A stretch of DNA of 8,171 bases from an uncultured Clostridia bacterium (GTDB lineage: Bacteria; Bacillota; Clostridia; Oscillospirales; Ruminococcaceae). This document shows positions 1-6,574 of the stretch, in pieces. Where the stretch lies: positions 1 to 8,171 of the forward strand of contig CAMNDR010000027.1 of the NCBI GenBank assembly GCA_946535685.1. The letters run 5' to 3'. The first letter of the stretch is position 1. Every line of letters begins with the position of its first letter. Position numbers and translations under genes: made by a program. The notes under the pieces are model-generated. The model did no database searches, had not been told where the DNA came from, and was given only the letters and a program-made list of their open reading frames with translations.

Positions 1-300
1 CGCAAGAGTGTCAAGCTCTACATGACGGACGTGATCTCGGCCACCGTGAAATCCATCACGACTGCCAGTGAACAGACACTGTATCTTGACGGCGACAAAG
101 CGGCTATGATACGCGGAAAGCGTGTGCTGATCGCCGACGATGTCATCAGCACGGGCGAATCGCTCAATGCCATCAAGAGCATTGTAGAGGCTGCCGGCGG
201 CAACCTTGTCGGCGTTGCGACAGTTCTCGCCGAGGGCGATGCAGCAAAGCGGGAGGATATCATCTACCTCGATCCGCTGCCGCTGTTCTTCAAGAACTGA
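1..300 (+). CDS. Purine (adenine-type) phosphoribosyltransferase, C-terminal part
   Basis: The open frame enters from the left edge and ends at TGA 298-300, so only the last 99 residues are visible and the start codon lies outside the window. The type I phosphoribosyltransferase PRPP-binding motif is clear: VLIADDVISTGES (124-162), with the paired acidic residues and the STGES phosphate loop. The tail, EDIIYLDPLPLFF, resembles the 'I-I-Y-L-x-x-L-P-L-F' ending of APRT-like clostridial proteins. Enzymes of this family transfer the ribose-5-phosphate of PRPP to a nucleobase in purine salvage, in the cytoplasm. Adenine is the likeliest substrate by resemblance, but the base-binding hood is mostly missing here, so xanthine or hypoxanthine cannot be excluded. 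The next gene probably starts one base after the stop, implying co-transcription and possibly translational coupling. Confidence 0.8.
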   Translation, partial: RKSVKLYMTDVISATVKSITTASEQTLYLDGDKAAMIRGKRVLIADDVISTGESLNAIKSIVEAAGGNLVGVATVLAEGDAAKREDIIYLDPLPLFFKN

Positions 301-301
301 G

Positions 302-2410
302 GTGAAGCGTCCTGCACTGTGGGTCTGCGTGCCCTATGTGACCGGGCTTGTGCTGGCCTCTGTATTCGTTCCGCAGCTCTGGCTGCCGGTCTGCGGCGGC
401 ATCACGCTCGTGACGGCGGCGGTCGTGCTGTGGCGCAGAACGCTATGGAAATATGTACTGCTCGGCACGCTGTCATGCTTGACGGCGTGCTGTGTCTATT
501 GGAGCACAGATGCGGCAGAGACATGCCGCCAGATGCCCTATGAAGGGCGTGAGACCGCCTTTTCCGGGACAGTCTGCAGCGTGAGCGTCTATCCGTCCGG
601 CTATGCAAGATATTATCTCAAAGGCCGCTTTGAGGGAACAGCCGCCGCAAAGGTCGAGCTTTTCTGCGATGCGCCGTATTATCAGTACGGCGATTCCCTC
701 ACGCTCACCGGAACGCCGGAGCGCCTGCACAGCAGCTATCTGTCCGACAGTGCCGCCTATGCCAGATCGCAGGGCGTACTGCTGCAGTTCGGCAATGAGA
801 CGGAGATCACCGGATTCACGCCCGAAGATCACCCGGGGCTGCGCTCGATGCTCTATCGCTGGCGCGCCTCCATGACCGAGCGGATCCTGCAGGGCATGGG
901 CGAAGAGACCGGGCCGCTTCTGACAGGGATGCTCTTCGGTGACAAGAGCTCCATGTCCCGCAGCAGCAAGCAGGCTTTCTACCGGATCGGCATCGGGCAC
1001 ATCCTGGCCGTTTCCGGGCTGCATCTTGATTTTCTCGCTCTCTGCATTTCCTGGCTGCTCGACCGGCTGAAAGCGGGGAGAAAGCTCCGCTTTGCGCTGA
1101 TGGCGCTCGTCTGCATCCTGTTCGTCATCATGGCGGGGGAGACGGTCTCGGTCAAACGTGCCTGCATCATGATCCTCCTCCGGGAGGGCGGCAGACTCGT
1201 GTACCGGCAGGCAGATGCGCTCAATTCCCTGAGCATTGCGGCATTTCTGCTGTGTCTTGCCGATCCGTTCGTGATCCACGGTGCGGCCTTCTGGCTCTCA
1301 TGCAGCGCCGTCTGGGGCATCTCGGTGCTGGCACCGTTCATGACAAAAGAGATGCCGTCTGAGAGCTTCCTCCAGACGGCATGGCGGGATTTTCTGAGCC
1401 TGTGCTGGGCGTTTCTGGCAACGATGCCGGCCTGTGCCGTCTGGTTCCGGGAGATCGCGCTGCTGTCGCCGGTGAGCAATACGCTGCTCGTGCCGGTCTG
1501 CATGGCTTCCATGCTCCTCGGCGCACTTGCCGTGATTTGCGGCGGCCAGGGATTCCTGGCAGAGATGCTGCTCTCCGGCGCAGACTGGCTCTGCGGCTGG
1601 CTTCTGCGCATCAGCTATGCGGCAGCAAAGCTCCCGTTCACCCATGCGGCAGCGGGCAGCAGCATAATGCTGGTGCTGATCGCCGCAGGGAGCCTGCTGC
1701 TCCTTGGCGTGCAGATGCTCGGCAGGGACAAACGCCGCACGACCCGCACGGCTGCGGCGATTCTGGCGCTGAACTGCGCCGTGCTCGGTGTGCGGCAGGA
1801 GCTGCTCGGAAGCAATCTGCGTGTGGGCATGCTCTGTGAAGGAAAGAGCTGCGTGCTGGCGATCCTCGGCGGGAGGGAAGCCATGCTCATAGACATGAGC
1901 GGCCGCAGCAGTCTTTCAGCCCATGCGCATGCCTATCTGACGGAAAACGGCACCGTCCGGCTGCAGACGCTGTATTTTGCCGATCCGAAAAAGAGCGCTG
2001 CAGGGCGCTATTCCGAATATTTTGCACTGATGCCGCCGGAGAAGGTCGTGCTCCTGCAGGAGACAGACGATTTTCCCGGTGTGCTCCATGCGCCGACAGA
2101 GACCGATGCTTCCCGGGAAGCCCTGTTCCACGGTGCGCATATCTCTGCGCAGAAAGACCGTGTGACGGTGGAATATGCCGGGCAGACGCTGGAGTGCTGC
2201 ACAGAACAGACAGCATCCGGCGAGCCGGAGGTGCGCATTCTCTGCGGCCGCAGCACCAAGCCGCTTCCGGACAGCGGCATCCTCATCATTCCCGATCCGG
2301 CAACGCCCTACGAGCCGGACGGGCATACCTGCATCGGGGCGGATGATTATGAAGTAACGCTTGGCAGGGACGGAACCTGCCGGTTCAGGAGGCTGTATGG
2401 CGATCATTGA
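302..2410 (+). CDS. comEC: ComEC/Rec2-family DNA internalization protein with degenerate C-terminal domain
   Basis: This is the inner-membrane channel that takes up single-stranded DNA during natural transformation. The frame is open upstream to an ATG at 206, but GTG 302 is the preferred start: it gives V/M-KRPALWV, matching the K-R-P-x-x-W opening common in ComEC, and it avoids a long overlap with the preceding gene. The protein is about 702 residues. Hydrophobic segments lie near residues 8-22, 28-44 and 51-66, followed by a soluble DUF4131-like region (about 70-190). The Competence domain begins at GMLFGDKSSMS and contains GHILAVSGLHLDF (Ser238, His241) and a later VSVKRACIM segment. The C-terminal region (about 505-702) aligns with the metallo-beta-lactamase-like domain (RVGMLCEGK, MLIDMSG), but the HxDxDH metal motif is absent: the equivalent stretch reads FADPKKSAAG from residue 559. 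Uptake through the channel could remain while nuclease function of this domain is probably lost. The gene overlaps holA by 14 bases. Confidence 0.9.
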   Translation: MKRPALWVCVPYVTGLVLASVFVPQLWLPVCGGITLVTAAVVLWRRTLWKYVLLGTLSCLTACCVYWSTDAAETCRQMPYEGRETAFSGTVCSVSVYPSGYARYYLKGRFEGTAAAKVELFCDAPYYQYGDSLTLTGTPERLHSSYLSDSAAYARSQGVLLQFGNETEITGFTPEDHPGLRSMLYRWRASMTERILQGMGEETGPLLTGMLFGDKSSMSRSSKQAFYRIGIGHILAVSGLHLDFLALCISWLLDRLKAGRKLRFALMALVCILFVIMAGETVSVKRACIMILLREGGRLVYRQADALNSLSIAAFLLCLADPFVIHGAAFWLSCSAVWGISVLAPFMTKEMPSESFLQTAWRDFLSLCWAFLATMPACAVWFREIALLSPVSNTLLVPVCMASMLLGALAVICGGQGFLAEMLLSGADWLCGWLLRISYAAAKLPFTHAAAGSSIMLVLIAAGSLLLLGVQMLGRDKRRTTRTAAAILALNCAVLGVRQELLGSNLRVGMLCEGKSCVLAILGGREAMLIDMSGRSSLSAHAHAYLTENGTVRLQTLYFADPKKSAAGRYSEYFALMPPEKVVLLQETDDFPGVLHAPTETDASREALFHGAHISAQKDRVTVEYAGQTLECCTEQTASGEPEVRILCGRSTKPLPDSGILIIPDPATPYEPDGHTCIGADDYEVTLGRDGTCRFRRLYGDH
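2387..2392 (+). promoter_or_regulatory. Ribosome-binding site that fixes the holA start
   Basis: AGGAGG lies inside the end of comEC, four bases before ATG 2397. It selects this start over the in-frame ATG at 2361, which has no comparable site. Because holA starts before the comEC stop, translation of the two genes is probably coupled. Confidence 0.85.
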
Positions 2411-3434
2411 CAGCAGAGCGCTCCAGGAGCAGCTCAAAAAAGGAACTTTGTACAATCTGTACTATTTCTACGGCAGCGATGTCCTGCAGGTGGATGCCTG
2501 CGTGAAGCGTGTGCTGAAGGCAGCCGGCGATCCGGACGGCGTGACGAAGCTCGACGGCGGCGCCCTCGATGTCAGCCAGCTTGCGGATGAGGCGGAGATG
2601 TGTCCGATGTTTGCGGACTGGAACTGTATCTGGATCCATGACCTGAACATGGAAAGCGTGCGGGAGGATGTCCGCAGAGGCGTGATGGCAGTGCTGGAGA
2701 ATGTCTCCCCGCAGACCGTGCTCGTGTTCGATGTCACGGGCTTTGACATCTACGGCGGCAAGACGGGCAAGAACAAGAAGCCCACCGCCCGGAACAAGAA
2801 GCTCGTGGATTATATCGCCAAGCACGGCACCGTCTGCTGTCTGGAGCCGAAAAGCGTGAGCCAGACGGCGGCAGATATCCTCGCATCCGCCCGGAAACGG
2901 GGCTGCACGATGCAGCGCCCTGCAGCGCAGCTCTTGGCGGAGGAATGCGGCTGCCAGACGCTCCGGATCAAGAACGAGCTCGACAAGCTCTGTGCCTTTG
3001 CCGACGGCGGCGAGATCACGATGCAGCTCGTCAAGGACATGGTCACGCCCCAGCTCGAAACGACGGTCTATATGCTGACCAATGCCGTCCTGCGCCATAA
3101 GGCAGCGGATGCGATGCGTGCCGTGGACGAGCTCCTGAGCCTGCGTGTGGAGATGCCCTATCTCTTAGCGACTGTCTCCGGCAGCATGATCGACGTGCAG
3201 CGGGCGTGTGCGGCACGCCGTGCCGGAAAAACGGCGGACGATGTTGCAGCGGATTTCTCCTACAGCTTCTCGTTTATCGTTGAAAATGCCTTCCGCAGCA
3301 GCATGGGCGAGACGAATGAGCACATTGCCGCCTGTCTTGCGCTGCTGTGTGAAGCAGAAAAGCGCCTGCATTCCGGTGCTGTGGATGAGCGGGTGCTGTT
3401 TGAACAGACGATCGTGGAAATGCTCCGGAGGTGA
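2397..3434 (+). CDS. holA: DNA polymerase III, delta subunit
   Basis: HolA (delta) is the wrench subunit of the clamp loader: it opens the beta sliding clamp so the DnaX/delta' complex can load it on primed DNA. The ATG at 2397 gives 345 residues, normal for the family, and is preceded by AGGAGG at 2387-2392. An in-frame ATG at 2361 would add 12 Gly-rich residues without a ribosome site and is rejected. The N-terminus LYNLYYFYGSDVLQVD matches the family's 'Y-x-x-Y-G-x-[DE]' opening of the AAA+-like domain, which lacks a working Walker A, as expected for delta. The middle (roughly residues 120-215) has the usual basic stretch KNKKPTARNKK and the helical part around CGCQTLRIKNELDKL. The last ~120 residues, starting near LTNAVLRHKAADAM, form the helical collar domain. 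The position directly after comEC is the arrangement known from many Firmicutes and supports both assignments. Confidence 0.92.
   Translation: MAIIDSRALQEQLKKGTLYNLYYFYGSDVLQVDACVKRVLKAAGDPDGVTKLDGGALDVSQLADEAEMCPMFADWNCIWIHDLNMESVREDVRRGVMAVLENVSPQTVLVFDVTGFDIYGGKTGKNKKPTARNKKLVDYIAKHGTVCCLEPKSVSQTAADILASARKRGCTMQRPAAQLLAEECGCQTLRIKNELDKLCAFADGGEITMQLVKDMVTPQLETTVYMLTNAVLRHKAADAMRAVDELLSLRVEMPYLLATVSGSMIDVQRACAARRAGKTADDVAADFSYSFSFIVENAFRSSMGETNEHIAACLALLCEAEKRLHSGAVDERVLFEQTIVEMLRR
3427..3434 (+). promoter_or_regulatory. Ribosome-binding site for the TOPRIM gene, overlapping the holA stop
   Basis: GGAGGTGA contains the holA stop codon TGA (3432-3434) and ends four bases before ATG 3439. 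It decides the start of the RNase M5-like gene, whose frame is otherwise open back to 3208. Confidence 0.85.
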
Positions 3435-3438
3435 GTGC

Positions 3439-4044
3439 ATGCTGCAGATCAGACAAGCGATCATTGTGGAGGGCAAGTACGACAAGATCAAGCTCGCCTC
3501 CCTTGTGAAGGCGGTCATCATCCCGACCGGCGGCTTCCGGATCTTCAAGGATGAAGAGCTCCTCGGCCTGATCCGGTATTATGCAAAGACCACCGGCATC
3601 CTCATCCTGACGGACTCCGACCGTGCAGGCTTCAAGATCCGGAGCTATCTGCGCGGAGCGATCCCGGAGGGCGAGATCCGCAATATTTACATCCCGGATG
3701 TCTTTGGCAAGGAGCGCCGCAAGGTCAGACCCTCCGCCGAGGGAAAGCTCGGTGTCGAGGGCATGGAAGCCGACGTGCTCCGGGAGGCGTTCCGGAAGGC
3801 GGGCGTGCTGACGGATGAAGCCCCTGCCGGCGATCCGATCACCAAGACCGATCTCTATCTGGCAGGCCTCAGCGGCACGCCGGACTGTGCCGAGCGCCGC
3901 CGTGCGCTGCAGCAGTCGCTCGGTCTGCCGACGATGCTTTCGGCGACTGCCTTGCTTGAGGTGCTCAATGCCATGATGACCCGGGAGGAATTCCTGGCGA
4001 TGACAGAGCAGGCGGGCAATCATCCCAGAATCGACCAGAGGTGA
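3439..4044 (+). CDS. TOPRIM-domain protein, ribonuclease M5-like (DUF4093 type)
   Basis: This is a 201-residue protein beginning at ATG 3439, four bases after a GGAGGTGA ribosome site; the frame is open upstream to 3208, but that stretch is a shadow of holA. Residues 1-110 are a TOPRIM fold: IIVEGKYD supplies Glu11 and Asp15, and ILTDSDRAGFKIR supplies the DxD pair Asp59/Asp61 plus Gly64, all expected for Mg2+-dependent catalysis. The later VFGKERRK and KLGVEGME parts resemble the K-x-K/GVE segment of ribonuclease M5 (RnmV), which matures 5S rRNA precursors. The C-terminal ~80 residues (from about 120) look like the DUF4093 extension often found in clostridial versions; the fragment TKTDLYLAGLSG is typical of the style. 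RNase M5 activity is inferred, not shown, and the family may act on another RNA or DNA substrate. It follows holA by 4 bases and precedes the MBOAT gene by 3. Confidence 0.8.
   Translation: MLQIRQAIIVEGKYDKIKLASLVKAVIIPTGGFRIFKDEELLGLIRYYAKTTGILILTDSDRAGFKIRSYLRGAIPEGEIRNIYIPDVFGKERRKVRPSAEGKLGVEGMEADVLREAFRKAGVLTDEAPAGDPITKTDLYLAGLSGTPDCAERRRALQQSLGLPTMLSATALLEVLNAMMTREEFLAMTEQAGNHPRIDQR
4037..4044 (+). promoter_or_regulatory. Ribosome-binding site for the MBOAT gene, overlapping the upstream stop
   Basis: AGAGGTGA contains the TGA stop (4042-4044) of the TOPRIM gene and is three bases before ATG 4048. This ties the envelope gene pair to the housekeeping genes in one transcript. Confidence 0.78.
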
Positions 4045-4047
4045 CCT

Positions 4048-5406
4048 ATGTATCTTTCCTCATTCACCTTCACGGTAGCCGTACTGCCGGTGCTGCTGCT
4101 GTGCTATTATCTCATTCCGGGCAAGGCCAGACGCAGCTTTCTGCTGATCGCAGGACTGCTGCTCTATGGCTGGGGCAGTCCGGTGCGGGTGCTGTATCTG
4201 GCAGCCTGCGTGATGTATGACTACGGAACAGGACTGCTGCTCGAAAAATGGCAGGAAAAACGTGCGCTGAGTACCTGTGTGCTGGCATTTTCCGCCGTCA
4301 TGCAGGCCGGAGCGATGGCATGGATCCGGGGCAGTGTTTCCGGTGACCTGTTATTCCCGTTCGGCATTGCGATCTACACGCTGCAGGGTCTTGGCTATCT
4401 CATCGGCATCTACCGGCGGCGGCATACGGCAGAGGTCAATTTTGCAAGGCTGGCGCTGTATCTGACGCTGTTTCCGGTGCTCTATGCAGGGCCGCTCCTG
4501 AGCTTCGTGGAGTTCAGGGAGCAGCTTGACGAAAAGCCCCGCAGCATGGAGGATCTGAGCGAGGGACTGTCGCTTTTTCTGCGCGGCCTTGCGGAAAAGG
4601 TCGTGCTGGCAGACACCTTCGGGTATATTTTCCGGGAGCTGCGGCAGATCGCGCCGGAGCAGCTCAGCATGCTGACGGCATGGCTCACAACGATCGTTTT
4701 TTCGCTGTATCTGTATTTTGAGCTGTTCGGCTATTCAGAAATGGCACGAGGACTGGGCAGGGCATTTGGCTTTACGCTGCCGAAAAATTTCAGCCATCCA
4801 TTTTTTACATCGAGCATCACGACCTTCATGCAGAGCTGGAATATTACGCTGGTGCTGTGGTTCCAGACCAATTTCCGCTATTTTCTCTTCGGCGAGCACC
4901 AGAGCAAGTGGCGCAAATACAGCGGCCTGATCCTGATGTGGACGCTCATCGGCTCGTGGTACGGGCTGCGGCCGCAGTTTGCGCTCTGGGGACTGGTGAT
5001 CGGTCTGCTGCTGACGGCGGAGCAGCTCCTGCTTGGCCCCACACTGAAAAAGCGCTATGTCGTGGGACTTTTTTATACAGCGATCGTCCTGCAGTTTGCA
5101 TGGGTGCTGTTTTTTGCAGAGAGTCTTTCGGAGGCGGGCACGATCTGGGCAGCCATGCTCGGCTTCGGTGAGCGCATCGCCGACCGGAACGGCCTGTACT
5201 TCTTCACATCGTACATCGCCGTCATCCTGATCGGTCTGTACATTGCGACCGATCTGTTCCGGAACATCAGCGAGCGCATTGCAGAGACAAAATTCGGCAG
5301 GAGCATCGCCATTTTCCGGCCTGCAGTGAATGTGCTGCTGCTGCTCCTGAGCCTGGCATCCATGCTGTACGGCGAGCGCATCCAGAGTCTCTGGCTGCGG
5401 CTGTAG
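4048..5406 (+). CDS. MBOAT-family membrane protein lacking both conserved histidines
   Basis: This 452-residue polytopic protein has about ten hydrophobic segments and the AlgI/DltB-like layout of membrane-bound O-acyltransferases, which pass acyl groups from cytoplasmic donors to acceptors outside the membrane. Recognisable pieces in order are the N-terminal MYLSSFTFTVAVLPV and LLLYGWGSP, then FGYSEMARGLGRAFGF (family: F-G-Y-S-D-M-A-x-G), LPKNFSHPF, FMQSWNITL and LIGSWYGLRPQFALWGL. The family normally reads F-W-R-R-W-H-I-[ST]-L and G-L-W-H-G; here the two histidines are Asn265 (AAT 4840-4842) and Tyr305 (TAC 4960-4962). The second is the essential catalytic residue in characterised members, so ordinary O-acyl transfer is doubtful. 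Length and frame are intact, arguing against simple decay. Start ATG 4048 follows AGAGGTGA (4037-4044), which overlaps the upstream stop. The next gene encodes the matching DHHW/AlgJ-like partner, so the pair probably acts together on an envelope or secreted polymer. Fold assignment is firm; activity is uncertain. Confidence 0.87.
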   Translation: MYLSSFTFTVAVLPVLLLCYYLIPGKARRSFLLIAGLLLYGWGSPVRVLYLAACVMYDYGTGLLLEKWQEKRALSTCVLAFSAVMQAGAMAWIRGSVSGDLLFPFGIAIYTLQGLGYLIGIYRRRHTAEVNFARLALYLTLFPVLYAGPLLSFVEFREQLDEKPRSMEDLSEGLSLFLRGLAEKVVLADTFGYIFRELRQIAPEQLSMLTAWLTTIVFSLYLYFELFGYSEMARGLGRAFGFTLPKNFSHPFFTSSITTFMQSWNITLVLWFQTNFRYFLFGEHQSKWRKYSGLILMWTLIGSWYGLRPQFALWGLVIGLLLTAEQLLLGPTLKKRYVVGLFYTAIVLQFAWVLFFAESLSEAGTIWAAMLGFGERIADRNGLYFFTSYIAVILIGLYIATDLFRNISERIAETKFGRSIAIFRPAVNVLLLLLSLASMLYGERIQSLWLRL

Positions 5407-5411
5407 GAGGG
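5405..5411 (+). promoter_or_regulatory. Ribosome-binding site for the DHHW-like gene
   Basis: AGGAGGG begins within the TAG stop (5404-5406) of the MBOAT gene and is four bases before ATG 5416. The tight spacing suggests the two proteins are made together. Confidence 0.82.
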
Positions 5412-5415
5412 TATT

Positions 5416-6507
5416 ATGAAACAGAATCATCTGCATCGCCTGACGGTGATCGTGACGGCGGCGGTGTATTTAGCGGTGCTGACGGCGACGGTGATCGCAT
5501 TCCGGCCGTCAGAATTCCCGCTCCCGACATTGCAGACGGCATTCAACGGCGAATGGACGGGACGGGTAGAGGCCTATCTGACGGAGCATATCGGATTTCA
5601 CGATGAGCTGTTCCGGGTCAAGAGCCGTGCGGATCTGCTGCTGGGCGAGAAAATGATCCAGGGCGTGTATATCACGGATGACATGCTGCTCGAAAAGCTT
5701 GTGACGGACGATACGCCGGATGCTGCCGCATCAGCGCAGCCGGTCAATGATTTCTATGCAAAGACGGGCATGCCGACCTACCTGATCTTAGTGCCCTCTG
5801 CATCGGAGGTCTACAAATCCACGCTTCCGGCAAATGCACTGAATGCCGACCAGAAAAACCGCATCCAGGCCATCTATGCGGAGACAGCAGCGGGCGTGCG
5901 CTGCGTGGATGCGTACAATGTGCTGTCCTCCCGCAAGGATAACTATATCTATTACCGGACGGATTCCCACTGGACGAGCTACGGCTGCTACTGCGTGTAC
6001 CAGACCGCCATCCAGAAGATGGGCGTTTCGGCGGTACCGTATGAGAATTACGTGATCTCCCACCTTTCCACAGAATACCGGGGCGATCTCTATGCCCGCA
6101 CGCTCTACAGCGGCGTCAAGGCCGATGTCCTTGACCGCTACCGGAATGAAGACGGCGTCCAGATCACCCATGTTACGGCATATTACGGCGACGGGAGCAT
6201 CGAGGACAGAGGGGATGCGCTCTATGATGAGAGTGCAGTTGAAACGGAGGACATGTACCGGTATTATCTCGGCAAGCCCTGTGAAAAGCTCGTGATCCAG
6301 ACCAATCTTGACAACGGCAGGAAGCTGCTCCTGTACAAGGATGATTTTGCAGACTGCATGATCCCGTTTCTGGCGGAGCATTATAGCGAGATCTGCATCA
6401 TTGATCTCACCCGGATGCGCAGCGCCTACCTGACAGCGGCGGATCCTGCAGATTATACGCAGGCGCTCTTCCTTTGCAGTATGGAGGCGTGGGATCAGAT
6501 CTGGTGA
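5416..6507 (+). CDS. DHHW/AlgJ-like extracytoplasmic protein, partner of the MBOAT protein
   Basis: This is a 363-residue protein starting at ATG 5416, after AGGAGGG (5405-5411). A single N-terminal hydrophobic segment (about residues 9-29) after a short basic start should anchor it in the membrane with the rest outside. The N-terminal soluble part (PLPTLQTAFNGEWTGRVEAY, then TEHIGFHDELF and LLGEKMIQGVYI) follows the opening of DHHW-family proteins, SGNH-hydrolase relatives encoded beside MBOAT genes. The signature is present as TDSHWT (Asp183, His185, Trp186). In the family a Ser follows in a K-D-S-[FY]-A motif near the C-terminus; here it reads KDDFADCMIPF with Asp310 (GAT 6343-6345) replacing the Ser, so the Ser-His-Asp triad is incomplete. 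In AlgJ/AlgX-type proteins that triad transfers acetyl to polysaccharide. This copy may therefore bind or organise polymer, or assist the MBOAT protein, rather than catalyse. It is the last gene before the terminator. Confidence 0.84.
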   Translation: MKQNHLHRLTVIVTAAVYLAVLTATVIAFRPSEFPLPTLQTAFNGEWTGRVEAYLTEHIGFHDELFRVKSRADLLLGEKMIQGVYITDDMLLEKLVTDDTPDAAASAQPVNDFYAKTGMPTYLILVPSASEVYKSTLPANALNADQKNRIQAIYAETAAGVRCVDAYNVLSSRKDNYIYYRTDSHWTSYGCYCVYQTAIQKMGVSAVPYENYVISHLSTEYRGDLYARTLYSGVKADVLDRYRNEDGVQITHVTAYYGDGSIEDRGDALYDESAVETEDMYRYYLGKPCEKLVIQTNLDNGRKLLLYKDDFADCMIPFLAEHYSEICIIDLTRMRSAYLTAADPADYTQALFLCSMEAWDQIW

Positions 6508-6529
6508 AGCATATGGCAGCATAAACAGA

Positions 6530-6562
6530 AAAACCCCTGAAGCACACAGCTTCAGGGGTTTT
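6530..6562. terminator. Bidirectional intrinsic terminator between convergent genes
   Basis: A perfect inverted repeat pairs AAAACCCCTGAAGC (6530-6543) with GCTTCAGGGGTTTT (6549-6562) around a 5-base loop, ACACA. The G/C-rich core is flanked by a run of A on the left and T on the right, so the hairpin is followed by a short U tract when transcribed in either direction. It lies 22 bases after the DHHW gene stop and 12 bases beyond the pgcA stop on the other strand, exactly where a shared terminator is expected. The U tract is short (four T on the + strand, five on the - strand). Confidence 0.93.
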
Positions 6563-6574
6563 GCACATGTACAA

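Noticed and set aside
206..301. N-terminal extension of ComEC to the ATG at 206
   Set aside because: It would overlap the phosphoribosyltransferase by 95 bases; the added residues are Ser/Arg rich without family resemblance, and the ComEC-type opening KRPALWV begins at 302.
473..1279. 268-codon open frame on the - strand inside comEC
   Set aside because: It is antisense to a well-supported ComEC domain, has a low-complexity charged composition (His, Arg, Gln rich) and no recognisable motif; long antisense frames are common in GC-rich coding DNA.
1381..1839. 152-codon + strand frame inside comEC, considered as a possible frameshifted or nested gene
   Set aside because: The ComEC frame is continuous with recognisable Competence-domain sequence through this region, so the alternative frame is a shadow.
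2385..3098. 237-codon open frame on the - strand within holA
   Set aside because: It mirrors the holA coding frame, is rich in His/Leu/Arg and has no motif.
4735..5436. 233-codon open frame on the - strand inside the MBOAT gene
   Set aside because: It lies opposite clear transmembrane coding sequence, is Gln/His/Arg rich, and has no family resemblance or convincing ribosome site.
6508..6574. Possible small RNA or attachment site in the intergenic gap
   Set aside because: The only structure in this 67-base gap is the inverted repeat already explained as a terminator; no tRNA-like or second repeat is seen.
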